This document shows positions 28,174 through 35,703 of a stretch of 64,000 nt of DNA, one piece after another; position 1 is the stretch's first letter; each line of letters opens with the position of its first letter. A model generated the notes under the pieces. The model was not told the origin of the DNA. It saw only the letters and a list, made by a program, of their open reading frames with translations, and ran no database searches. Both the position numbers and the translations under genes were made by a program. The DNA is from Ruminococcus sp. (GTDB taxonomy: Bacteria > Bacillota > Clostridia > Oscillospirales > Ruminococcaceae): assembly GCA_021199375.1 (NCBI GenBank), contig JAJQIB010000014.1, positions 19,792-83,791 of the forward strand, written 5' to 3'.

Positions 28174-28186
28174 GTAAATTTAAACC

Positions 28187-28215
28187 ATGGGGGGGGGGTA
28201 AAGGACTCCCGCCAT
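28187..28215 (+). promoter_or_regulatory. Intercistronic hairpin with a ten-G tract
   Basis: Ten consecutive G (28189-28198) lie between the adhesin stop and the backbone pilin's GGAGGT. ATGG (28187-28190) can pair with CCAT (28212-28215), and GGG with CCC (28208-28210), leaving part of the G run in the loop. Tract length would alter the hairpin close to the pilin ribosome site (28224-28229). Confidence 0.6.
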
Positions 28216-28236
28216 AGATTCATGGAGGTTATTAAA

Positions 28237-29847
28237 ATGACGAAAACAAAAAGAATAGCATCGATAGCAGTTTCCGCAATGCTTGCGATGAGTATGATGG
28301 CTACTTCGGCGGTGATGCCAGGTTCGGCAGCTAATGGCTACGAAATTACAATTTCATCAACAGAGTCGGATCATACATACTACGCTTATCAGATTTTTGA
28401 CTCTACAACAGCAGTTACAGGAATGGACTGGGGCAATGGTATTTCAGATGGATCTGCTTTGATAACTGCTCTACAGGCTGATGGTACAGTTGGTTCTTAC
28501 TTCGCTTCTTGTACATCTGCATATGATGTAGCGTATGTATTGGGCACAAATACTTTTACAACTGCTGAAATGCAGGCATTTGCTGCTGTAGTTTCAGTAA
28601 ACGTAAACACTGCAAATAGAACAACAAGCACATACGCTAGTGGCACATACACCCTAGATGTTCCCTCTGCAGGCTACTACCTAGTTGTTGAAGATAATAC
28701 CGCTTCAATAGCTAGTGGTGAGGCTTACTCTGCATACATCATCAACACGAGCAATGCTACAGCTTTAACCCCCAAGACCGATGCTCCGTCCGTTGATAAG
28801 CAAATATATCATAATGAAACTAGAACCTGGGGCAGCGTAGGCGATAACCAGATCGGCGATGATGTTCAGTTTAAGATCACCGTTGATTTCCCTGATGTTT
28901 CTGACTATGATAATTATACCCTTACTGTAAGAGATAGTCTTGAAAGCTACTTCTCACTAAATGCAACAAGTATTAGCGATTTTAATATTACCTATTATGA
29001 TTCTAGTGATCAGCCTGTAGCAGTTTCAAGCTATAATCCTAGACTTACTATTGGTGATGATCCGACAGGTACACCTAGTTACCCCGAAACATTCTATATG
29101 CAGTTTGATCTTAAAAACAGCGAACTAGCAAACGTATCATATGTAACAATTGAGTATTCCGCTGAGCTTCTATCGACTGCTCAGGTTTCATCAAGTACCC
29201 CCGGTGTGCATCAGGACAATACCGTTTATCTGACCTATTCGAATGATCCTACATATACAGGTATAGGAACTTATGAAGGCGGCGAAACACCTAAGGTTAC
29301 TGTTTATGAGTATACATTTACGTTTGATTTTAATAAGGTTGACAGCAGTGGTGCTGCATTAGCAGGTGCTACCTTCCAGCTTTACGATTCAACTGGAGCT
29401 TTGATTTCTTTCGTTAAGTCTACTGATGGTGATACTGATGTTTATACAGTTGTTGATTCAACTGCTACAAGTTCAATAAATTATATTACTACAAATACTG
29501 CTGGTTTGTATAAAATAGTAGGTCTTGATGATGCAGAAACTTACACTCTAAAAGAAACCGATGCGCCTGCTGGTTACAATCTAGCAGGAGATACTGAATT
29601 CTCAATAACCGCAGCTTATAATACGTATGGAACAGAACTTACTTCACTAACTGGTGATGCTACTGGTACTAACACAACTCATACAGCTAATTCGCTAAGT
29701 GCTACTATTACTAATACCTCAGGCACTGTTCTTCCGACAACCGGTTCGTTCGGTACCAAGCTCTTCTACATCGGCGGTGGCGTTCTTGTTGCAGCTGCTG
29801 GAGTTATCCTTGTAACTAGAAAGAGAATGAGCAGAAAGGCTGACTAA
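28237..29847 (+). CDS. LPTTG-anchored major (backbone) pilin
   Basis: 536 residues with signal peptide. After an N-terminal domain, LTPKTDAP (about residue 175) resembles the pilin motif (YPKN type) whose Lys forms the intersubunit isopeptide bond. The D2-type isopeptide domain follows, starting VDKQIYHN. The C-terminal Cna-B domain has FDFNKVDSSG and the E-box YTLKETDAPAGY. The tail is LPTTG, a hydrophobic helix and RKRMSRKAD. ATG 28237 is chosen, with GGAGGT at 28224. Shaft subunit polymerised by the next gene's sortase. Confidence 0.92.
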   Translation: MTKTKRIASIAVSAMLAMSMMATSAVMPGSAANGYEITISSTESDHTYYAYQIFDSTTAVTGMDWGNGISDGSALITALQADGTVGSYFASCTSAYDVAYVLGTNTFTTAEMQAFAAVVSVNVNTANRTTSTYASGTYTLDVPSAGYYLVVEDNTASIASGEAYSAYIINTSNATALTPKTDAPSVDKQIYHNETRTWGSVGDNQIGDDVQFKITVDFPDVSDYDNYTLTVRDSLESYFSLNATSISDFNITYYDSSDQPVAVSSYNPRLTIGDDPTGTPSYPETFYMQFDLKNSELANVSYVTIEYSAELLSTAQVSSSTPGVHQDNTVYLTYSNDPTYTGIGTYEGGETPKVTVYEYTFTFDFNKVDSSGAALAGATFQLYDSTGALISFVKSTDGDTDVYTVVDSTATSSINYITTNTAGLYKIVGLDDAETYTLKETDAPAGYNLAGDTEFSITAAYNTYGTELTSLTGDATGTNTTHTANSLSATITNTSGTVLPTTGSFGTKLFYIGGGVLVAAAGVILVTRKRMSRKAD

Positions 29848-29871
29848 TTTAAACTGTTTATAAACCTACGT

Positions 29872-29894
29872 CCGACGGCACATGATGCTGTCGG
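29872..29894 (+). promoter_or_regulatory. Intercistronic hairpin between backbone pilin and sortase
   Basis: CCGACGGCA (29872-29880) pairs with TGCTGTCGG (29886-29894) with one G-U pair around a five-base loop. No T run follows, so it is more likely a processing or stability element that reduces downstream expression than a full terminator. Confidence 0.6.
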
Positions 29895-29911
29895 GCATTA
29901 GGGAGGGTCCC

Positions 29912-30823
29912 ATGAGCAAAAAAAACGGAAAACATAAACATTTAACTACAGTTATATTGATTGTGCTGTTGTTGGTGGGGCTCTCCGTAATGCTGTATCC
30001 TACTGTAAGCGATTGGTGGAACACCAGAACCCAGAGTCGTGTTGTAGCAAACTATCAACAGGCTGTTGCCGACATGAGCGAGCAGGAGGCGCAGGAGAAA
30101 ATTGAAAAAGCACGTGAGTACAATGAAAAGCTATCGCATTTAGCTTCACCCCTCACCGAATATGATGAGATTGGCGACTATTATGATATCTTAGATATAA
30201 CGGGAACAGGAGTTATGGGATATATTTCAATTCCGCAGATTCGTGTTGAGCTGCCCATCTATCACGGCACAAGCGAGGGCGTTCTTAATGTAGCGGTAGG
30301 ACATCTTCAGGGAAGCTCGCTTCCCGTAGGCGGCGAGACAACTCACGCAATAATCTCAGCTCACCGTGGTCTTCCGAGTGCTAAGCTTTTCACAGACCTC
30401 GACCAGCTTGTCGAGGGTGATTTGTTCACCATCACTGTGCTAACCGAAACCTACACTTACGAGGTGGATAAAATATCCATTGTCCTTCCGAACGAAACCG
30501 ACAATCTCGCAATCGAAACAGGTGAGGACTATGTAACGCTCATGACCTGCACGCCCTACGGCGTAAACTCGCACAGGCTTCTCGTCAGAGCTCATCGCGT
30601 TGAAAATGTTGAGGAGGCTCAGGCAGCCACGGTACAAGCAGACGCCGTACAGATCGACACACTTAATGTCGTCCCCTACATAGCGGCTCCGCTCTTTGCC
30701 CTGTTGCTCATCTACTGGTTCTTCGGCGGCAAACGCAAGGACAAATTCCCGCATGAAGATCCCCTCACAGCATTAAAAAATGATTCAAATTCGGACGATT
30801 CCGATACTGATAAAGGAGGATAA
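29912..30823 (+). CDS. srtC: Class C (pilin-polymerising) sortase
   Basis: 303 residues. One N-terminal and one C-terminal transmembrane helix (ALLLIYWFFGG) bracket the extracellular sortase domain, the class C topology. The catalytic His lies in ISAHRGLPSAKLF (about residue 150), Cys in TLMTCTPYG (about 213) and Arg in SHRLLVRAHR. It joins pilin LPXTG threonines to the backbone Lys. ATG 29912 follows GGGAGGG; the frame extends ten codons upstream without support. It directly follows the backbone pilin and precedes the IPPTG protein. Confidence 0.94.
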   Translation: MSKKNGKHKHLTTVILIVLLLVGLSVMLYPTVSDWWNTRTQSRVVANYQQAVADMSEQEAQEKIEKAREYNEKLSHLASPLTEYDEIGDYYDILDITGTGVMGYISIPQIRVELPIYHGTSEGVLNVAVGHLQGSSLPVGGETTHAIISAHRGLPSAKLFTDLDQLVEGDLFTITVLTETYTYEVDKISIVLPNETDNLAIETGEDYVTLMTCTPYGVNSHRLLVRAHRVENVEEAQAATVQADAVQIDTLNVVPYIAAPLFALLLIYWFFGGKRKDKFPHEDPLTALKNDSNSDDSDTDKGG

Positions 30824-30827
30824 CTCT

Positions 30828-31745
30828 ATGAAAGGAAAAGTTTTACATCGCAGCAGCATTGCTTGCTTTGTTTGTATAATTATGAGCATACTTGTAGCAT
30901 TCTTAGGCACATTTAAAGCCTCAGCTGATTCCATCGGCAGCCTAACACTCGACTGCCACTACGGAGATGAAAAGGTAGAGAACATGAGCTGGAGCATCTA
31001 CAAGATCGGTGAGCGTGATATAAGCGGTGGTTTTGCGATTGATGACGCATTTAGCTCGACAGGCGTAGCACTTGACGACCTATCAGCCTCCGCAGTACAG
31101 ACCGATGCTGACACGCTTGCAGCCTATGTATCCGAAAATGAGGTTACAGCACTTGCAACAGCCTACACTAACGAGAACGGCTTAGCATCCTTTTCTGAGC
31201 TTGACTATGGTATTTATTTAGTTATTGGTCAAAGCGTATTGCAAAATGAGTACACCTTCACAGCTTCTCCTTCAATTATTGAGATAAGCGCAGATGAGTC
31301 GCAGGTGACAGCAACCACCAAGCTTTCAGCAGCAAGCTCGACAAGCAGCGAAAGCACACCTGATGAAAGCTCCAGCGAAGAAGACAGTAGCTCCACGCCC
31401 GATAGCTCGAGCGAAACATCTTCTGAGGACAGCTCAACACCTGATAGCTCAAGCGAAACTTCATCTGAGGACTCGTCCAGCGAAACATCTTCTGAGGATA
31501 GCTTAAGCGAAGACAGCTCCAGTGAGGATAGCTCTAGTGAAACCTCATCTGAGGACATCAAAACAGATACATCATCCGACAAAACCTCGTCCACACCTCC
31601 CACAACAACCACCACAACTACAAGTGACACAATTCCTCCAACAGGTCAAAGATGGGTGTCCGTTTCACTTTTTGCAATTGTTGGATTGGTGCTTATAGCG
31701 ATGGGCGTTCGCATCTGCATCAAGAAAGAGGCTGACGATGAATAA
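30828..31745 (+). CDS. IPPTG-anchored Ser-rich minor pilin
   Basis: 305 residues. Signal peptide, then a Cna-B/SpaA-like domain (about 40-155, with SWSIYKIGERD and LDYGIYLVIGQ, an abbreviated E-box). A low-complexity Ser/Glu/Asp stalk of about 80 residues (repeating SSETSSED) and a Thr run follow. The tail is IPPTG, a transmembrane helix and KKEADDE. AAGGAGG precedes ATG 30828. Small size, last position among pilins and a stalk suggest the wall-linked basal subunit. Its last codons overlap the next start by eight bases. Confidence 0.85.
   Translation: MKGKVLHRSSIACFVCIIMSILVAFLGTFKASADSIGSLTLDCHYGDEKVENMSWSIYKIGERDISGGFAIDDAFSSTGVALDDLSASAVQTDADTLAAYVSENEVTALATAYTNENGLASFSELDYGIYLVIGQSVLQNEYTFTASPSIIEISADESQVTATTKLSAASSTSSESTPDESSSEEDSSSTPDSSSETSSEDSSTPDSSSETSSEDSSSETSSEDSLSEDSSSEDSSSETSSEDIKTDTSSDKTSSTPPTTTTTTTSDTIPPTGQRWVSVSLFAIVGLVLIAMGVRICIKKEADDE
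31360..31560 (+). repeat. Ser/Glu/Asp-rich coding repeat (stalk)
   Basis: Imperfect tandem repeats encoding SSETSSEDSS-type units in the minor pilin; a hydrophilic wall-spanning linker. Confidence 0.8.
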
Positions 31746-32298
31746 AAGGCGTGGAAGAACTTTCATAGCCATGGGGACACTGCTACTTTTGGTGGCGATG
31801 TCCCTTATTTTATTAAATCTGCTTGATGACCACAATGCGACCAAAAGAGCAGATGAAATACTCGATACGCTATCTGAAGAGATCGGCGTGACCACACAGC
31901 AAAGCATCGAGATTGATGGCTATGATTATATCGGAATTGTGAGCATACCCTCTTTAGGTGTTGAGCTGCCTGTACAAAGTGGCTGGGATCACGGTAATTT
32001 AAAGCTTGCTGCCTGTCGCTTTGATGGAACTGCAGATTCCGGAGATCTTATAATTGCCGCCCATAGCTATACGGCATTTTTCAAGTCTATTGACAAGCTA
32101 AACAGCGGCGATGAGGTATACTATACCGAGCTTGATGGCACAACTAAGGCTTACGAGGTTCAGTGGTCAGAGCTTATAAACGACAGTGACGATGACATGA
32201 TGCTTGATGGTAGTGATGATTGGGATCTTACTCTTTTTACCTACACCTGGAGCGGCAGTCAGCGTGTAACTGTAAGATGTGTTGAGATTTCCAAATAA
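31738..32298 (+). CDS. Sortase-like protein lacking the catalytic Cys (Cys to Tyr)
   Basis: 186 residues, an N-terminal transmembrane helix (about 9-29) and a complete sortase beta-barrel. The domain starts YIGIVSIPSLGVELPV; His109 is in IAAHSYTAFF and Arg176 in GSQRVTVRC. Where sortases have TLxTC, this protein has TLFTY: residue 169 is Tyr, encoded by TAC at 32242-32244, one base from a Cys codon. The frame is intact with no decay, and the gene overlaps the minor pilin by eight bases. It cannot be a normal transpeptidase. A pseudoenzyme binding sorting signals, a recent inactivating mutation, or a consensus error are the options. Confidence 0.82.
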   Translation: MNKRRGRTFIAMGTLLLLVAMSLILLNLLDDHNATKRADEILDTLSEEIGVTTQQSIEIDGYDYIGIVSIPSLGVELPVQSGWDHGNLKLAACRFDGTADSGDLIIAAHSYTAFFKSIDKLNSGDEVYYTELDGTTKAYEVQWSELINDSDDDMMLDGSDDWDLTLFTYTWSGSQRVTVRCVEISK

Positions 32299-32312
32299 TC
32301 TTCTCAAAACTA

Positions 32313-32341
32313 TTGACAATCGGCTCGAAAAGTTGTATAAT
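32313..32341 (+). promoter_or_regulatory. Consensus sigma-A promoter of secDF
   Basis: Perfect TTGACA (32313-32318), 17-bp spacer, perfect TATAAT (32336-32341). Confidence 0.92.
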
Positions 32342-32411
32342 AAATAAGTGAATTGACTATCGGCGATAAATTACAAGCTGATTTCGAAATAACTATTTAG
32401 GAGGAAAAAAC

Positions 32412-34814
32412 GTGCGACGTGCAAAAAAGCCGGTGTTTTTCATAGTCCTTGTACTTATTTTAGCATTTGCATATCTTACATTTTTTGGTGTGTATTACAA
32501 GTACGGTGACATTGAGAACACAGTTATAAAAGGTGTAGATGAGATAAGATGGGGCATCGACATTCAGGGTGGTGTAAATGCAACCTTTGGACCTGATGGC
32601 GATTATGATGCTTCAGAAGAGGACATGGATTCTGCCAAGGCAGTTATTGAACAGCGTTTACTTAACCTGAACATAACTGACAGCGAGGTTTATGTTGACT
32701 ACACAAAGAATAAGGTAATTGTTTCCTTCCCATGGCAGGCAGGCGAAACTGACTTCGATCCCGAAACAGCTGTAAGTGAGCTTGGTGAAACAGCTATTCT
32801 TTCATTCAAGATAGGCTCAGACGAAGACGGCGATGAAATAATGACAGGTGAGCATGTTGCAACAGCAGAGGCGGGCGCTTATACTGATGATAACAATGAC
32901 ACTGTTTATGTAGTAAGCCTTGAGTTTGATGACGAGGGTACTGAAGCCTTTGCTGAGGCTAGCCAAACGCAGTATGAAGAGGGTGGAAATATTTCCATCT
33001 GGATGGATGACACCTGTATTTCAGACGCATCTGTAAATGCTGCAATAACAGATGGAAAATGTCAAATCGAAGGTGACTTTACTTATGATGAGGCTAAGGA
33101 GCTTGCTGATAAGATAAATGCAGGATCTTTACCGTTTAAGCTTGTCGCTACAAGTACGAATATTGTAGCACCAACACTCGGACGCGGCGCGCTTTCGGCA
33201 ATGCTTTGGGCTGGAATTATAGCGTTTATATTTATTGCTATATATCTTATTATCACTTATAGACTACCCGGATTTGTAGCAGCAATTGCACTTGTCGGTC
33301 AGGTAGTCGGAACATTTGCTTGTGTATCGGGCTTCTTTAATAGTATAGAAAGCTTTACTCTTACCATACCGGGTATTGCGGGTATCATACTCTCAATTGG
33401 TATGGGCGTTGACGCAAATATAGTAGTTGCTGAGAGAATAAAAGAGGAGCTGAAGCTCGGAAAGACTCTAAATGGAGCCATCGAGCAGGGCTACAAGCGT
33501 GCATGGGGAGCAGTATTTGATTCGAATATCACGATTGTCTTTATTGCCATTATCCTTATGGGAGCGTTTGGTTCGACCGACAGTGTATTTGGAACGCTAT
33601 TAAAGCCGATTTTCTCGTTCTTTGGCGCACAGATGGCGGGTACCATTTACTCACTCGGTTATACGCTTTTAATTGGTATTATCACAAACTTCATCTTCGG
33701 AATTTTCTGTTCAAGACTTATGCTTGAATCTCTTGCTAGATTTAAGGTATTTAGAAAGCGTAAGTTCTTTGGTGTAAAGGACGAGGTTGAGGCTACACCT
33801 ATTCTCGAAAGAAAGAGATATAACATCACGAATAAAGGAAAAATTTACTATATCGTATCATCGGCGCTTGTTGTGCTCATTGCAGCAGTTACCATTGCAG
33901 GTGTGCCTAGCATTGCAATAGAATTCAAGGGAGGTACGCTTATATCCTATACCTATGAGGGAGACATCGATACCTCCGAGGTTGAATCACTTGTAAAGGA
34001 TACAATAGATGAAGAGTGTACAGTATCAACAGGTGAGGATTACTCTAGCGGAAAAACAACTATTACGCTATCATTCTCATCAAAGGGCGGAGTTGATGAC
34101 AGCAAGCAGGAATCGCTAAAGGATGCTTTGCTTGAACAATTCCCGGATAACGAGATTGAAACACTCGAATCAACTAATGTTTCAGCGACAAACGGAAAGA
34201 ACTTCTTTGCTAAGTGCTTGGTAGCGCTACTTCTTGCAGTAGTAGTTATGATTATCTATATTGGCATAAGGTTTAGAAATATCGGCGGTGTATCGGCTGG
34301 TTCATTCGCAATTGTCGCACTGCTTCATGATATGATAATAGTATATGGCTCATTCCTGCTATTTGGATTCGATATTAATTCCAACTTTATAGCAGTAGTC
34401 CTTACGATAATGGGCTACTCAATTAACTCGACAATTATTATCTATGACAGAATAAGAGAGAATAAGCGTCTATATGGAAAGAAGCTTGACATTCAAGAGC
34501 TTACTAATATGTCAATCACACAGACGATTATGAGAAATGTTCACACCAATGTGACCACAATTTCAGTAATGCTAATAGTAAGCATAGTTTGCTCACTTCG
34601 TGGAGTCACTTCAATACTCAGCTTCTCGCTGCCGCTGATTGTAGGTATGCTTTCCGGTGTATATTCATCAATGTGTCTAGCACCTACTCTTTGGGTGGCA
34701 TGGCAGAAGCATAATCAGAAGAAGCATCCTGATAAGCAGTACATGAACACTAAGAAAAAGAAGAAAAAGACGGCCTACAAGGATTCGGGCTACGGTTACG
34801 GAGCTCAGGTATAA
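32412..34814 (+). CDS. secDF: SecDF fusion, protein-export membrane protein
   Basis: 800 residues, SecD and SecF joined as in many Firmicutes. It uses the ion gradient to help pull secreted proteins through SecYEG. The SecD half starts with one transmembrane helix and the D1 motif RWGIDIQGGV. A periplasmic domain and five helices follow, with GIILSIGMGVDANIVVAERIKEE. The SecF half begins about residue 470 with EFKGGT and ends with its own helix bundle. The start is GTG 32412 behind AGGAGG (32400-32405). The C-terminus is Lys-rich. It has its own promoter, separate from the pilus operon. Confidence 0.95.
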   Translation: MRRAKKPVFFIVLVLILAFAYLTFFGVYYKYGDIENTVIKGVDEIRWGIDIQGGVNATFGPDGDYDASEEDMDSAKAVIEQRLLNLNITDSEVYVDYTKNKVIVSFPWQAGETDFDPETAVSELGETAILSFKIGSDEDGDEIMTGEHVATAEAGAYTDDNNDTVYVVSLEFDDEGTEAFAEASQTQYEEGGNISIWMDDTCISDASVNAAITDGKCQIEGDFTYDEAKELADKINAGSLPFKLVATSTNIVAPTLGRGALSAMLWAGIIAFIFIAIYLIITYRLPGFVAAIALVGQVVGTFACVSGFFNSIESFTLTIPGIAGIILSIGMGVDANIVVAERIKEELKLGKTLNGAIEQGYKRAWGAVFDSNITIVFIAIILMGAFGSTDSVFGTLLKPIFSFFGAQMAGTIYSLGYTLLIGIITNFIFGIFCSRLMLESLARFKVFRKRKFFGVKDEVEATPILERKRYNITNKGKIYYIVSSALVVLIAAVTIAGVPSIAIEFKGGTLISYTYEGDIDTSEVESLVKDTIDEECTVSTGEDYSSGKTTITLSFSSKGGVDDSKQESLKDALLEQFPDNEIETLESTNVSATNGKNFFAKCLVALLLAVVVMIIYIGIRFRNIGGVSAGSFAIVALLHDMIIVYGSFLLFGFDINSNFIAVVLTIMGYSINSTIIIYDRIRENKRLYGKKLDIQELTNMSITQTIMRNVHTNVTTISVMLIVSIVCSLRGVTSILSFSLPLIVGMLSGVYSSMCLAPTLWVAWQKHNQKKHPDKQYMNTKKKKKKTAYKDSGYGYGAQV

Positions 34815-34825
34815 GTAAACTAACA

Positions 34826-34861
34826 AACCTGCAGGGCTATAAGCCTTGCAGGTTGTTTTTT
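34826..34861 (+). terminator. Intrinsic terminator of secDF
   Basis: AACCTGCAGGGC (34826-34837) pairs with GCCTTGCAGGTT (34843-34854) over 12 bp with one G-U pair, followed by GTTTTTTT. Confidence 0.92.
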
Positions 34862-34882
34862 TATTAAAAGTGCAAATAGGTC

Positions 34883-34911
34883 TTGCTTTTTTTAGAGATT
34901 TGTAGTATAAT
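34883..34911 (+). promoter_or_regulatory. Promoter of the small membrane protein
   Basis: -35 TTGCTT (34883-34888), 17-bp spacer, -10 TATAAT (34906-34911). Confidence 0.72.
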
Positions 34912-34947
34912 AGAATATATCGTAAAAGCTTAAAGGGAGTGATAGGC

Positions 34948-35121
34948 ATGGCAAATAAGAAACGCAAGGGTGGCTTGCGTTGGGATATAGTAGCGATAGT
35001 ATCCGTAATGATACTGCTAATAAGCTTTTTTGCTTATATGTTGAACACTTCACTTGAGGATGTACTTGATGAAGAGCGTGGAAGTGGAGTAATAATCACT
35101 CACACTGATTCTGATAATTAA
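34948..35121 (+). CDS. Small single-pass membrane protein, unknown function
   Basis: 57 residues: a basic N-terminus (NKKRKGGLRWD), one transmembrane helix (about 15-35) and an acidic outer tail. AGGGAG lies eight bases before ATG 34948. It has its own promoter and a weak hairpin after it, and sits alone between secDF and nrdD. No family is recognised; a stand-alone transcription unit favours a real gene. Confidence 0.68.
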   Translation: MANKKRKGGLRWDIVAIVSVMILLISFFAYMLNTSLEDVLDEERGSGVIITHTDSDN

Positions 35122-35576
35122 TAGCTGATAAAAAGCCTTCTCCGACCTATTTTGAAAAATGTAGGTCGGATAATTATGTCTGCATTTGGCTGTCAAGCTT
35201 TTCTGCTTTCAGAACTACATATAAAAAATCGAATGCATGCCATTCTATATTTATATGACAATTTTCGCTGTAAAGTGCATGATCTTTATATGCTAATTCT
35301 GACTATAAATGTATTATTATACTAAAGATGCTAAATCTAAGAAGTGCGAATTTTTCGGTACAGATGCTTTTTCTGCTTCTTTGTAAATCTTCTTTCTTGG
35401 ATGCATTCAGGTTGAGATTTAATGTCAAGTGTAATTGCTTGATACTATATATTTATTTCATAGTATTTTATACGATAGTTTTGCGTTTTTCTGTGATTTT
35501 TTATAGTTGTGAATTTGTTAAAGTGAGTTTGTGCAAGCTGTACAAATTTTTGCGTTTAAGTTGTGCAAAACAGCAG

Positions 35577-35605
35577 TTGACAAAACCGTCAAAATACTAT
35601 ATACT
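35577..35605 (+). promoter_or_regulatory. Promoter of nrdD-nrdG, with a possible NrdR-like box
   Basis: TTGACA (35577-35582), 17-bp spacer, TATACT (35600-35605). The AT-rich ACTATATACTTGTA around the -10 faintly resembles NrdR boxes, but no second box at the usual spacing is clear. Confidence 0.72.
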
Positions 35606-35618
35606 TGTATACGGTGGC

Positions 35619-35648
35619 TTTTAAACCACAAGATGTTGTGGTTTAAAA
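35619..35648 (+). promoter_or_regulatory. Perfect 13-bp hairpin in the nrdD leader
   Basis: TTTTAAACCACAA (35619-35631) pairs perfectly with TTGTGGTTTAAAA (35636-35648) around a four-base loop (GATG). It would lie at the very 5' end of the transcript. No T run follows, so it is not a standard terminator; an operator or a 5'-end stabiliser is possible. Confidence 0.75.
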
Positions 35649-35703
35649 AATGTATAACGAACTACTATTAACATAGATAATAAATGTAAGGAGTGCTATA
35701 GAA

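Larger units (their letters stand above)
35122..35703 (+). other. 582-bp AT-rich region before nrdD
   Basis: An inverted repeat TCCGACCTA (35141-35149) with TAGGTCGGA (35162-35170) without a T run may end the small membrane protein's transcript. The nrdD promoter (35577-35605) and a strong leader hairpin (35619-35648) are near the other end. A 98-codon open frame in between has no ribosome site and a composition unlike its neighbours. Nothing else is recognisable. Confidence 0.6.

Noticed and set aside
31229..31630. Ser/Leu/Glu-rich frame opposite the minor pilin stalk
   Set aside because: Antisense product of the repetitive linker codons.
35328..35624. 98-codon open frame before nrdD
   Set aside because: No ribosome site, Cys/Phe/Leu-rich composition typical of AT-rich non-coding DNA, and it runs through the nrdD promoter.
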